Both the position numbers and the translations under genes were made by a program. This document shows positions 1-7,259 of a stretch of DNA of 13,678 nucleotides, one piece after another. Under the pieces are notes generated by a model, which ran no database searches, had not been told where the DNA came from, and saw only the letters and a program-made list of their open reading frames with translations. Every line of letters starts with the position of its first letter. Within the stretch, counting starts at the first letter, position 1. The DNA comes from Candidatus Mediterraneibacter stercorigallinarum (lineage in GTDB: Bacteria; Bacillota; Clostridia; Lachnospirales; Lachnospiraceae): NCBI GenBank assembly GCA_019116185.1, contig DXCD01000173.1, forward strand, positions 1-13,678. The letters run 5' to 3'.

Positions 1-294
1 TGTCGTCATCATAACTGAAGTGCTGTTTGTCGTCTGAGCATCCAGAGTGATCATATCGTTGTCTTCTTCATCAACAACACCGAACAGTTCTGTGAAGGCT
101 CCTCTTGTACCTGATCCTTCCTCACGTGTTACGGCTGTGATCATGTTTGCCGCGTCCCAGCTTCCGGACTCGCCGCCTTCCTCTGTTGCCGCATCACCGT
201 TCGCTGATGTGTCTTCGTTGCTTCCGCATCCTGCTGCCATTGCAGCTACCATTGATGCTGCCGCCAATACTGCGATAAACTTTTTCATTTTCAT
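1..294 (-). CDS. pstS: PstS phosphate-binding lipoprotein, N-terminal part (cut by window edge)
   Basis: This is the extracytoplasmic, membrane-anchored phosphate-binding component of the high-affinity Pst ABC transporter. Only the first 98 codons are present; the rest lies beyond base 1. The sequence starts with a lysine-rich n-region and a hydrophobic segment ending in a lipobox with the lipidated cysteine at residue 23 (AAGC). A Ser/Gly/Glu/Asp-rich linker follows, then the mature start with the PstS-type segment TREEGSGTRGAF and a following TNSTSVMMT stretch, both typical of clostridial PstS proteins. The start at 294 is preceded by AAGGAG about 11 bases upstream; a second ATG at 288 is also possible. 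The gene follows phnX in the same direction, but a terminator and its own promoter separate them. TTTACA-type repeats upstream suggest control by PhoP. The family call is firm despite truncation. Confidence 0.88.
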   Translation of the reverse strand, partial: MKMKKFIAVLAAASMVAAMAAGCGSNEDTSANGDAATEEGGESGSWDAANMITAVTREEGSGTRGAFTELFGVVDEEDNDMITLDAQTTNSTSVMMTT

Positions 295-388
295 TGTCTG
301 ATAATCTCCTTTTTTTGAATTCCGATTACTATGTACTGCGGCTCGTGCCGCTGCCGCCGGATCTTGCTTACATCCGTCAACGGTATTT

Positions 389-443
389 ATCATAAAAAAG
401 GAATGTAAAATGTAAAATCAATGTTATGTTAAATCTATGTAAA
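389..443 (-). promoter_or_regulatory. pstS promoter with PhoP-box-like 11-bp repeats
   Basis: On the minus strand a TTTACA hexamer (411-416) lies 16 bp from TATGAT (389-394). Each matches the sigma-A consensus at five of six positions. Around and upstream of it are further TTTACA/TTAACA-like hexamers, written on the plus strand as TGTAAA at 404, 411 and 438, TGTTAT at 422 and TGTTAA at 427. Two pairs (411/422 and 427/438) have the 11-bp period of Bacillus-type PhoP boxes. Activation by phosphate starvation is inferred from this geometry and from the pstS gene downstream. Confidence 0.72.
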
Positions 444-447
444 ATCG

Positions 448-474
448 AAAAAAGCCGTATTTAAGGGCTTTTTT
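448..474 (-). terminator. Intrinsic terminator after the AEP operon
   Basis: A perfect 9-bp stem (AAAAAAGCC at 448-456 pairing with GGCTTTTTT at 466-474) with a 9-base loop begins about 80 bases after the phnX stop codon. A run of T follows the stem on either strand, so it can work in both directions. It ends the AEP operon before the pstS promoter. Confidence 0.8.
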
Positions 475-556
475 GTCATTTTTCCCTCAAACACAGCTTT
501 TCTTATGTAAAATCGCATTCTCATTTTTCCCGGAAATACCGGCTGGCATCCGCATT

Positions 557-1330
557 TTATCCCAGCAGATATGCCGCAAGATCTTCGATCGTATAGAATA
601 CCTTGTCAGCTCCCGCGTCGATGAATTTCTGTGCCACTTCATCACATTTCTGATCTTTTTCCTCTTTGGAGAGAGCTTCGTATTCCTCAAGCGAAAGTCC
701 CATCTCTGAGCTTCCCACCACGATGCCCGCGGACCAGACGCCGGCGTTCTTTCCTTCTTTGATATCAGATACCGTGTCCCCTACTTTCAGCACGCGGCGC
801 ACTTTTTTGATGTCAAGCGCTTCCATATTGCGGAAGATCATGTACGGATACGGGCGGCCTTTCTGATTTGTAGAGTCCGGGCTGAACCATACATCCGGCT
901 CGTATCCTTTTTCTTTTGCAGCCGGAACGACGATCTCCATCATCTTGTCATTATACCCGGTGGTAGAACCGATCTTGTACCCGTTTCTCCTCAGCTTGTT
1001 CACAACATCCACCACGCCCGGTTTCGGATCAGAATACAGGTGCAGGATACTTAAAAGCTTCTCCTCAAAGATCGCGTACAGCTTCTGTGCTTCTTCCTCT
1101 CCCGGTTCGTTTCCGTACTTTTCCTTCCAGAGGTTCTTGATCCTGTCCATCTTCAGCATGGTGCGGATATGATCGATCTTAAGCATGCCCATGGGCTCCC
1201 GCACTTCCTCCATCGTGGGCTCGATGCCATACTGTTTGAAGACTTCCACAAATGCCTGTACAGGCGCCATGCACCCGAAATCCACTGTGGTTCCCGCCCA
1301 GTCAAAAATCACTGCCTTAATTTTCTTCAT
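557..1330 (-). CDS. phnX: Phosphonoacetaldehyde hydrolase (phosphonatase)
   Basis: PhnX is a HAD-superfamily enzyme of the cytoplasm that hydrolyses phosphonoacetaldehyde to acetaldehyde and phosphate, the C-P bond cleavage step of AEP catabolism. The 257-residue length is normal. The HAD nucleophile motif is FDWAGTTVD at residues 9-17 with Asp10 as nucleophile. The family-specific Schiff-base lysine is Lys51 in MGMLKIDH, equivalent to the catalytic lysine of the Bacillus cereus enzyme. The later HAD motifs are visible as GSTTGYN (about 117-123) and KVGDTVSDIKEG in the C-terminal third. The start lies 14 bases inside the end of phnW in another frame, with a GGAGGAG ribosome site within phnW, so the two are translationally coupled. 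It is the last gene of the operon. Confidence 0.95.
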   Translation of the reverse strand: MKKIKAVIFDWAGTTVDFGCMAPVQAFVEVFKQYGIEPTMEEVREPMGMLKIDHIRTMLKMDRIKNLWKEKYGNEPGEEEAQKLYAIFEEKLLSILHLYSDPKPGVVDVVNKLRRNGYKIGSTTGYNDKMMEIVVPAAKEKGYEPDVWFSPDSTNQKGRPYPYMIFRNMEALDIKKVRRVLKVGDTVSDIKEGKNAGVWSAGIVVGSSEMGLSLEEYEALSKEEKDQKCDEVAQKFIDAGADKVFYTIEDLAAYLLG

Positions 1331-2423
1331 GATTGTACTCCTCCAGAAATTCTTTTATGATCGCGCATACTTTCTCGATATCTTCCTCGTAGATCTCGCC
1401 GATGTTCCCGATGCGGAATGTCTCTGCCTCTGTCACTTTTCCCGGGTAGATCGCGTATCCTCTTTCTTTAATGTACTCGTACATCTGAGAGAAAGTAAAG
1501 TGGCACTCTTCCGGATAAAAGAAGGTGGTAATGATCGGTCCCTGATGCGTGTCATCAATATAAGGATGGATCCCCATCTCTTCCATTCTCTGAATCAGCA
1601 GACGGTTGTTGTTCAGATACCTGAGGCTCCTTGCCGCAATGCCGCCTTCCTCCTGCAGTTCTTTCATCGCCTGCGCAAATGCCAGCACTACATGAGTCGG
1701 CGAGGTGAATCTCCATTTTCCGTCCACTTCCATTGTCTTCCACTGATCGTAGAGATCAAGGGACAGGCTTCTTGCATTGCCCGCGCTCGCCTCGAGCAGG
1801 TCCTTTCTTGCAATGATAAAGGAAAATCCCGGAACTCCCTGGATACATTTATTCGCGCTGCTGACGATAAAATCAATTCCCCAGTCCTTCACCGGAATAT
1901 CCACGCCGCCGAAACTGCTCATGGCATCAACGATAAATACGCGGCCTTTTTCCTTTACTACTTTCCCTACCGCCTCAATGTCATTGAGAATGCCGGACGT
2001 GGTCTCGCTGTGTACCATGGCAACATGGGTGATCGCCGGATCAGCGTCAAGCATCTCTGCAATCTTCTGTGCGTTCGGCACTTTATTGTAATGCTCATTG
2101 TATACCTGATATTTAATTCCCGCATGCTCTGCGATATCTGTCATACGCTCGCCGTAAGCGCCGTTGGCGCAGATCAGAAGCTCGTCCCCGGGACCCGGAA
2201 TGCTGGTCAGCACAGACTCTACGCCAAATGTCCCGCTTCCCTGCATCAGAACTGCTGTATATTCCTCCGGCGACACATGCGCCAGCTCAAGAAGTCCTTT
2301 ACGGATCTGCTGCGTGATCTGTTTGTAATCGTCATCCCATGTACAATGGTCAAAAAGCATCTGCTGTTTTACCGTATCCGTTGTCGTCAGCGGTCCCGGT
2401 GTCAGAAGTTTATATGACTTCAT
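1317..2423 (-). CDS. phnW: 2-aminoethylphosphonate--pyruvate transaminase
   Basis: PhnW is a PLP-dependent class V aminotransferase that converts AEP and pyruvate into phosphonoacetaldehyde and L-alanine, supplying the substrate of PhnX. The protein has 368 residues, as usual. It starts with the family hallmark LLTPGPL (residues 6-12) and contains GSGTFGVE (62-69). Asp166 in FIVDAMSS is expected to bind the PLP ring nitrogen, and Lys192 in SSANKCIQGVPGF is the expected Schiff-base lysine. The start is preceded by AGAGGA at about 8 bases. It lies 129 bases after the binding-protein gene; that gap contains two hairpins that may adjust expression of the enzymes relative to the transporter. It overlaps phnX by 14 bases. 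Confidence 0.95.
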   Translation of the reverse strand: MKSYKLLTPGPLTTTDTVKQQMLFDHCTWDDDYKQITQQIRKGLLELAHVSPEEYTAVLMQGSGTFGVESVLTSIPGPGDELLICANGAYGERMTDIAEHAGIKYQVYNEHYNKVPNAQKIAEMLDADPAITHVAMVHSETTSGILNDIEAVGKVVKEKGRVFIVDAMSSFGGVDIPVKDWGIDFIVSSANKCIQGVPGFSFIIARKDLLEASAGNARSLSLDLYDQWKTMEVDGKWRFTSPTHVVLAFAQAMKELQEEGGIAARSLRYLNNNRLLIQRMEEMGIHPYIDDTHQGPIITTFFYPEECHFTFSQMYEYIKERGYAIYPGKVTEAETFRIGNIGEIYEEDIEKVCAIIKEFLEEYNHEEN

Positions 2424-2462
2424 CTCTGTATCCTCTTTTCTTCCCTTATTTTTCTCTATAAA

Positions 2463-2529
2463 GGCGGCCCGCCGGAGATATCCCCTGCGGCGGCCGCCCT
2501 TGCCTTCCTGCTGCCTGTCTGAGCAGGAA
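2463..2529 (-). other. Two strong hairpins between binding-protein gene and phnW
   Basis: The first hairpin spans 2463-2498: GGCGGCC-type arms of 11 paired bases with one bulged C and a 13-base loop, far richer in GC than its surroundings. The second spans 2505-2529 with a perfect 8-bp stem (TTCCTGCT with AGCAGGAA) and a 9-base loop. In the transcript both lie between the binding-protein stop and the phnW ribosome site. Only TTTATAG follows the larger one, so it is at most a leaky terminator; an RNA-stability or processing element is equally possible. Confidence 0.6.
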
Positions 2530-2552
2530 CAGTATGCTGCTTTTTGTTATAA

Positions 2553-3569
2553 TTACATTCCGGCAGCTTCTTTTGCCTCTTCAGACAGTGCCTGATGCTG
2601 CTCCAGAAGATCAACTGTCAGCTTCTCCGGGAATACCTTCGGATTTGCAGACTTGTTGGCAGCATCTGTTGTCTCTCCATTATACAGCGCGTTCGGATAG
2701 TAGGACTGCAGTTCTTCTCTTCCGTTTTCAATAATGCACTGAGCCATCTCCATTGCAAGCGGATTGGTATCATCACCTTTATCTACAATTGCCACTGACT
2801 CTGTCAGGCTGAAGTTACCTTCTGCCGGATCGATATAGTCGATCGGAAGTCCGTCCTCTTTATCTGCAACTGCCTGCTGACGGAGGCCAAACCCGATAGC
2901 CACCTCTCCTGCACGTACTTTTTTAAGCGGCGCGGAGCCTGAATCTTCAAGGTGGTCGCCTACGTTTTCATAAATACCTGTCAGAACTTCTTTTGCACCG
3001 TCCTCGCCATATTCTGATACAAGAGCCTGGACCAGAAGCCATGCTGTCGAAGATGCCGCGATATCTGTCACAGAGATAAATCCCTTATATACCGGGTCTG
3101 CCAGATCGGCGATCGACTCCGGCATAGGAAGGTTATTTTCTTCCATCATCTCTGTATTCACAATGATCGTTCCCTCCTGGGAAGTGATCGGCGCGCAGTA
3201 CGCCTCAAACTCATCGATGGTGTCCACGTCAAAGTCCAGGTCCACAAACATAGAATTCTGCTCCTGGGCGCTCTCTACATAGAACGTACTCATTGTCACC
3301 ATATCAGCCTCGATATCTGTGCCTTCTGCCAGCAGCTTTCCGCCAAGCTCTGAGGTTCCGAATGTCTGGAACATATACTTGCCTTCGTATCCGTTGCTGT
3401 CCAGCGCGTTCTCCATGGCTGTGATCGCCTCTTCATCTGCGTTGGAGTAAATGATGACCTGCTCGTCTGAAGATCCGGTGCTGCACCCTGTCAGCCCGAA
3501 ACTTGTCACGGCTACCGCCGCTGCCATTGTAAATGCTGCTGTTCTCTTTAAATTTCTCACCTTTTTCAT
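2553..3569 (-). CDS. AEP ABC transporter substrate-binding lipoprotein
   Basis: This is the extracellular binding component of an ABC importer, a class 1/iron-type (Fbp-like) solute-binding protein of 338 residues. The N-terminus is a lipoprotein signal: positively charged residues 2-9, a hydrophobic core, and the lipobox LTGC with Cys29. The mature part begins with VIIYSNADEEAITAMENAL, the usual first strand and helix of this fold, and resembles the putative AEP-binding proteins called PhnS2. AEP as ligand is inferred from co-transcription with phnW and phnX; the sequence alone would also fit another small anion. It starts 24 bases after the permease gene. The AGGAG ribosome site is about 12 bases from the ATG, slightly far. 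Confidence 0.85.
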   Translation of the reverse strand: MKKVRNLKRTAAFTMAAAVAVTSFGLTGCSTGSSDEQVIIYSNADEEAITAMENALDSNGYEGKYMFQTFGTSELGGKLLAEGTDIEADMVTMSTFYVESAQEQNSMFVDLDFDVDTIDEFEAYCAPITSQEGTIIVNTEMMEENNLPMPESIADLADPVYKGFISVTDIAASSTAWLLVQALVSEYGEDGAKEVLTGIYENVGDHLEDSGSAPLKKVRAGEVAIGFGLRQQAVADKEDGLPIDYIDPAEGNFSLTESVAIVDKGDDTNPLAMEMAQCIIENGREELQSYYPNALYNGETTDAANKSANPKVFPEKLTVDLLEQHQALSEEAKEAAGM

Positions 3570-3593
3570 TTTAACTATATTCTCCTTTCCTTT

Positions 3594-5255
3594 TTACGCT
3601 GCTTTTTTTGCGGCGAAATGGTACACCTTTGCGGTGCTTCTTTTGCTCATCTTAGCGAGCTTCTGGAAACATGCCCTGGCGATCAGATTCGTAAATAAGA
3701 TCAAAAGCGACAGGACAAAGATTTCATTAAATTCATTAAAGTACTGTAATTCCTTGATTTTGGTCGTGATGACCATGGTTCTTGCTCCCGCGATAAAAAT
3801 CACTGCGCTTACTGTTACCATCGCGTTTACAAAGTAATAGCTGAATACTTCCAGCAGAGTGGACAGCGCATTGGGCGTCACCACCCGCACAATGGTTTTG
3901 AGCCAGTTATCTCCCATAAGCATTGCCGTTGTCTCCCATGACGCGTTCATCTTGGAGAGCGAATTCTTCATCATCAAATACGGCGTAGAGAAAAAGTGCA
4001 CAATGTTACATACAATGATGATAGGGAACGTATTCTGAAGAGGCGTCCCGGTAAACACGAACAAGTAGGCAAGACCAATGACCATGCCGGGGATCGTGTT
4101 CGTCACAAGGGCGATGCTGTCGATCACCTTCTTCAATTTGCCGCTGACCGTGCTCCTGGCTGTCACGAGCGCGCCGCCGTATGACAGAAGTGTTCCGATC
4201 AGCGCCGTAAGCACTGCCACCATCAGCGAGTTAATGTATACGCCGTACAGCTGCCGGTCCTCAAACACTGCCTGCACATGTTCAAAAGTAAAGTTCATTC
4301 TGTATGGCCATTCCTCGATAAACGGCACAACGAACATCACAATAAACATACAGAGTGTACAGATCAATATCACTGCGCTTAAGGCGCCGAATGCCACGTC
4401 TCTTTTTACGCCTTTTTTAATCTCGATCGGCGAAATCTTGTTATAGCGTACATTATATTTCTCCAAGATATGAAGCACTGTAATACTGACTACCGAAGGG
4501 ATAATCATTACAAGCGCTACCACAGCCCCGTTTCCGAAATTCGGCACGCTTCCCAGCATTTCTGTATAAAGCACGCTGGCCACAACTTCGAACTGCCCGC
4601 CTACTGAAGCCGGAATACCAAAGTCCGTAAAGCACAGGAAGAACGTCTGGATAAATGCTGTTGCCAGAGTTCCCAAAAGCGGGATCACGATCGTCATGCG
4701 GAATGTCTGTAACGGAGAATCTCCCATCAGCCTTGATACGATCATAAACCGCTTATCAATATAGCCCATTGCATTATTAATAAGCGTAAACGCGATCGGC
4801 AGCGTATAAACCACATACCCGAGCAGAAGTCCGTTAAACCCGTAGATGTCAAAAAGCTGTCTTCCGAAAAGCTGTGTCAGCAGCCCCTGCTTCCCGAAGG
4901 AATAGATAATTGCAAATCCATATGTAATTGTCGGGAGCAGCATTGGCAGGATTGCCGCCTTGCTGATCAGCCATTTATACCTCTTCCCAAGATTCGTATA
5001 ATGGATCGTGTACGCCAGGATAAAGGCCAGCACGGTGGTGATCAGGGCGCTGCACACGGAGATCAGGATACTGTTCCATAATGCCTGAAGGAATCCCCGC
5101 CCGGTAAGTACTTCTGCATAGTGGCTCAGCGATACGGAACTGCCGTCCCCCGTAAAGGATTTCACCAGCACACTGATCATCGGCACTGCCAGAAATCCTG
5201 CAAAGAAAACCGCAAGCAGGGCAAAGATCAATTTAATCTCTCTGTTCTTTCTCAT
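3594..5255 (-). CDS. AEP ABC transporter permease, two fused membrane domains
   Basis: The protein is a 553-residue membrane component of the importer. It carries two consecutive binding-protein-dependent transport domains in one chain, the arrangement of FbpB-like and PhnU2-type permeases. About a dozen hydrophobic segments are visible, the first directly after MRKNREIKLI. Cytoplasmic coupling regions appear as SRLMGDSPLQTFRMTIVIP in the first half and AMLMGDNWLKTIVRVVTPN in the second, which are EAA-loop-like and meet the ATPase. The reading frame stays open up to 5339, but I choose the ATG at 5255. It has GAGGTGG just upstream, starts 13 bases after the ATPase stop, and the extra 28 residues would overlap the ATPase gene and are not membrane-like. 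AEP specificity is inferred from the operon. Confidence 0.88.
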   Translation of the reverse strand: MRKNREIKLIFALLAVFFAGFLAVPMISVLVKSFTGDGSSVSLSHYAEVLTGRGFLQALWNSILISVCSALITTVLAFILAYTIHYTNLGKRYKWLISKAAILPMLLPTITYGFAIIYSFGKQGLLTQLFGRQLFDIYGFNGLLLGYVVYTLPIAFTLINNAMGYIDKRFMIVSRLMGDSPLQTFRMTIVIPLLGTLATAFIQTFFLCFTDFGIPASVGGQFEVVASVLYTEMLGSVPNFGNGAVVALVMIIPSVVSITVLHILEKYNVRYNKISPIEIKKGVKRDVAFGALSAVILICTLCMFIVMFVVPFIEEWPYRMNFTFEHVQAVFEDRQLYGVYINSLMVAVLTALIGTLLSYGGALVTARSTVSGKLKKVIDSIALVTNTIPGMVIGLAYLFVFTGTPLQNTFPIIIVCNIVHFFSTPYLMMKNSLSKMNASWETTAMLMGDNWLKTIVRVVTPNALSTLLEVFSYYFVNAMVTVSAVIFIAGARTMVITTKIKELQYFNEFNEIFVLSLLILFTNLIARACFQKLAKMSKRSTAKVYHFAAKKAA

Positions 5256-5268
5256 GACATCCACCTCA

Positions 5269-6039
5269 TCAGCATACCTGCGCCTGTTCCTGAAGCTGTC
5301 CTGCGAACAGGGTATAAATGTTGTTTTTCTTGATCTCAAGCTGATTTAAGATAAATTTCTTCACAAATCCGTTTTCCGGCTTCTTTATAATCTCTTCCGG
5401 CTTTCCGAACTGAGCGATCTTTCCCTCGTTGATGATCATCACCCGGTTGGAAAGAGTAAGCGCTTCTTCCGGATCGTGTGTCACAATAATAGTGGTCAGG
5501 TTGTATTCTCTTGCGATCGTCTTGATCCTGTCTTTGATCGACTCCTTGATCACTCCGTCCAGAGCACTTAAAGGCTCGTCGAGAAGAAGGATCTTCGGCT
5601 TCATTACCATGGTTCTCGCAAGTGCAACCCTCTGTTTCTGCCCGCCGGAGAGCTGCCCGATCCTCTTGGACAAATGTTCCTCCAGACCCAGAAGACTGAT
5701 CAGTTCTTCGACTTCTTCTTTGGAAGAAATCTGCGGATTGTTCCTTAACCCGTATGTAATGTTCTGGTATACATTCAGATTCGGGAAAAGCGCATAATCC
5801 TGGAACACAATGTTGAATCCTCTCTTTTCCATAGGAACATTCGTCATGTCCTCCCCGTTGAAGATGATCTTGCCGCCGTCTGCATCCACAATCCCGAGGA
5901 TCATGTTCAGAAGCGTTGTCTTCCCACAGCCGGACGGCCCCAGGATGGAGACGATCTCACCGTCTTCGATATTCAGGCTGATATCTGTAAGCACCGGTGT
6001 ACCGTCATAACTTTTCTTCACATTTTTCAACTCTAACAT
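5269..6039 (-). CDS. AEP ABC transporter ATP-binding protein
   Basis: This is the cytoplasmic ATPase that powers the AEP importer and the first gene of the operon. All catalytic motifs are intact: Walker A GPSGCGKT at 34-41, Q-loop Gln80, signature LSGGQ at 130-134, Walker B ILLLDEP at 150-156, D-loop SALD at 158-161 and switch His188 in VTHDPEEA. The protein has 256 residues, so it ends soon after the nucleotide-binding domain and lacks the roughly 100-residue TOBE-type C-terminal domain that many PotA/FbpC/PhnT-like ATPases have. Transport regulation through that domain is therefore not expected. The ATG has AGGAG 9 bases upstream. Its leader carries a Pho-box-like repeat and an RpiR-type operator candidate. 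Confidence 0.9.
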   Translation of the reverse strand: MLELKNVKKSYDGTPVLTDISLNIEDGEIVSILGPSGCGKTTLLNMILGIVDADGGKIIFNGEDMTNVPMEKRGFNIVFQDYALFPNLNVYQNITYGLRNNPQISSKEEVEELISLLGLEEHLSKRIGQLSGGQKQRVALARTMVMKPKILLLDEPLSALDGVIKESIKDRIKTIAREYNLTTIIVTHDPEEALTLSNRVMIINEGKIAQFGKPEEIIKKPENGFVKKFILNQLEIKKNNIYTLFAGQLQEQAQVC

Positions 6040-6107
6040 AATACATAACTCCTCATGATGGTTCTCATTTCTTGAAGTTCCTGCATGGCTGCTGCCGGCA
6101 TCCGCGC

Positions 6108-6129
6108 CCGGACTGCTTTTTCGGTCCGG
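6108..6129 (-). other. Hairpin in the 5' leader of the AEP operon
   Basis: CCGGAC (6108-6113) pairs with GTCCGG (6124-6129) around a 10-base loop, about 70 bases upstream of the first start codon. No T-run follows on the minus strand, so it is not a terminator. If transcription starts near 6174 or further upstream, it lies in the mRNA leader. No known riboswitch class was recognised. Confidence 0.4.
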
Positions 6130-6180
6130 CGGTGTCCCTCACCACGAAACGTCTTTATCGCCCCGCAGCCTGCACGAAAA

Positions 6181-6186
6181 ATTATA
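6181..6186 (-). promoter_or_regulatory. Candidate -10 element of the AEP operon
   Basis: A perfect TATAAT is on the minus strand here, but no TTGACA-like hexamer lies 16-18 bp upstream, as expected for an activator-dependent promoter. Alternatives closer to the Pho box exist, for example TTTGAT 15 bp downstream of TTTACA at 6231-6236, so the exact start is open. Confidence 0.4.
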
Positions 6187-6221
6187 GCGAAACCGGCGTC
6201 CTGTTTTCCATCAAAGAAAAA

Positions 6222-6263
6222 TTAAGCCTCTGTAAAGAATGTGTAAACTTTACCAAGGCTTAA
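6222..6263 (-). promoter_or_regulatory. PhoP-box-like repeat of the AEP operon, framed by an inverted repeat
   Basis: On the minus strand TTTACA occurs twice with exactly 5 bp between (TTTACA-CATTC-TTTACA, plus coordinates 6231-6247), the 11-bp period of PhoP boxes. The pair is enclosed by a perfect 8-bp inverted repeat (TTAAGCCT at 6222-6229, AGGCTTAA at 6256-6263). The orientation relative to the downstream gene is the same as in the pstS promoter. Control by phosphate limitation is inferred. Confidence 0.65.
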
Positions 6264-6275
6264 CTTATGTTAAAA

Positions 6276-6290
6276 TGTAGAAATTCTACG
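6276..6290. promoter_or_regulatory. Candidate RpiR operator upstream of the AEP operon
   Basis: TGTAGA-AAT-TCTACG has a perfect 13-bp palindromic core at 6277-6289. It has the same half-sites and the same 3-bp centre as the palindrome directly in front of the RpiR-family gene at 7198-7212. Shared sequence and position make it a probable binding site for that regulator. It lies upstream of the Pho-box repeats. Confidence 0.65.
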
Positions 6291-6305
6291 CGCTTTATTT
6301 CATTC

Positions 6306-7187
6306 TCATTTTTTCCGATGGTCATACGCTTTCTCTTGAACGACTTTCTCGCATCGGTTCAGCTGATTTTCATACCGCTCATAGTCGGATGATATGATTC
6401 CCATGTAGATCATATCTACAATCAGGATCTGCGGTGACCTCGAAAAGATCGCGTCCCCGTACATGAGCTGCTCCTGGCTGGTACAGATCAGGATGTCCGC
6501 GTACCTGCTGATCGTAGAATCTTTAAAATTCGTGATCACCACTGTACGCGCGCCTGCCTTTTTTGCAGTCTTAAGCGCATCCACCGTATCCTTCGATTCT
6601 CCCGAATAAGATATCCCTACAGCCACGTCCTCCGACGTCAGGCTTCCCGCCGCGATCTGCTGCAGATAGCAGTCGCTGAAATGCCGGCATGGCAGCCCGA
6701 GATAAAGCAGCTTTGTTAAAAGGTCAAGGGCCGTCACCTCTGAGTTTTCCACCCCATAGATATCGATCAATCTGGCATTCGTCAAAGTCTCCACGGTCTT
6801 TCGATATGTCTTCCCCGGAAAATTTTTCAACGTTTCCTCCAGCATCCTCTGCGTGGTCTCGGTGATATTGACAGGCAGCTCCTCCAATGATGCATCCCGT
6901 TCCAGCGTGTACCCGTACATCAGTCCTGTCCCTGCTCCCGGGTCCGCCTCTTTCCTGGCAAGATCCGCAACAATCTGATAGCGGAAATCCTTATAACCTG
7001 CAAACCCCAGCGCCTTCAGCATCCTGAGGACCGTGGGCTGGCTGACGCCTGCATACTGCGCGAGCCGGTCTATGGAGAGCTCCGGCATTTCTTTCATATG
7101 GTTTAAAATATAATCTGCCGCCTGCTTTTCTGACCGGCGCAGATCTGCATATCCCATTTCAATCTGCTTTCTGATATGATCTTTCAT
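6306..7187 (-). CDS. RpiR/MurR-family transcriptional regulator (HTH + SIS)
   Basis: This is a 293-residue cytoplasmic DNA-binding regulator of the RpiR family. The N-terminal helix-turn-helix domain covers about residues 1-75, with the recognition region at 38-61 (LSIDRLAQYAGVSQPTVLRMLKAL). A sugar-isomerase (SIS) sensor domain covers about 125-260, with GISYSGESKD at 191-200 and AGARTVVITN at 211-220 forming the usual phosphate-binding loop and next strand. RpiR sensors normally bind phosphosugars; here the neighbour is AEP catabolism, so a phosphonate intermediate is a possible ligand, but this is inference. Proximity to glmS leaves amino-sugar phosphates as an alternative. AAGGAGG precedes the ATG. 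A palindrome touching that ribosome site suggests autoregulation. Confidence 0.88.
   Translation of the reverse strand: MKDHIRKQIEMGYADLRRSEKQAADYILNHMKEMPELSIDRLAQYAGVSQPTVLRMLKALGFAGYKDFRYQIVADLARKEADPGAGTGLMYGYTLERDASLEELPVNITETTQRMLEETLKNFPGKTYRKTVETLTNARLIDIYGVENSEVTALDLLTKLLYLGLPCRHFSDCYLQQIAAGSLTSEDVAVGISYSGESKDTVDALKTAKKAGARTVVITNFKDSTISRYADILICTSQEQLMYGDAIFSRSPQILIVDMIYMGIISSDYERYENQLNRCEKVVQEKAYDHRKK
6404..6420. promoter_or_regulatory. Intragenic palindrome with RpiR half-sites
   Basis: TGTAGAT-CAT-ATCTACA is a perfect 17-bp inverted repeat within the 3' part of the regulator gene. Its TGTAGA/TCTACA half-sites are the same as in the two intergenic palindromes, but they are 5 bp apart instead of 3. 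Its centre is 129 bp from the centre of the operon-proximal site. It may be an auxiliary operator or chance within coding sequence. Confidence 0.35.
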
Positions 7188-7197
7188 CCTGCCTCCT

Positions 7198-7212
7198 TGT
7201 AGATTCTCTACA
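7198..7212. promoter_or_regulatory. Candidate RpiR autoregulatory operator
   Basis: TGTAGA-TTC-TCTACA is a perfect inverted repeat immediately upstream of the regulator's AAGGAGG ribosome site. A further TCTACA half-site follows at 7219-7224. The same palindrome occurs before the AEP operon. Its placement between promoter and start codon would suit a repressor. Confidence 0.65.
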
Positions 7213-7259
7213 ATTTTTTCTACATTTCCACTCTTAACTGCCTGAATCTATTTTAACAG

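Noticed and set aside
1185..2417. Long plus-strand open frame of 410 codons
   Set aside because: It is antisense to phnW and the start of phnX, has no ribosome site and no recognisable family features; phnW explains the sequence fully.
5256..5339. N-terminal extension of the permease by 28 residues
   Set aside because: It overlaps the ATPase gene, lacks a ribosome site and is not membrane-like; the ATG at 5255 has GAGGTGG upstream.
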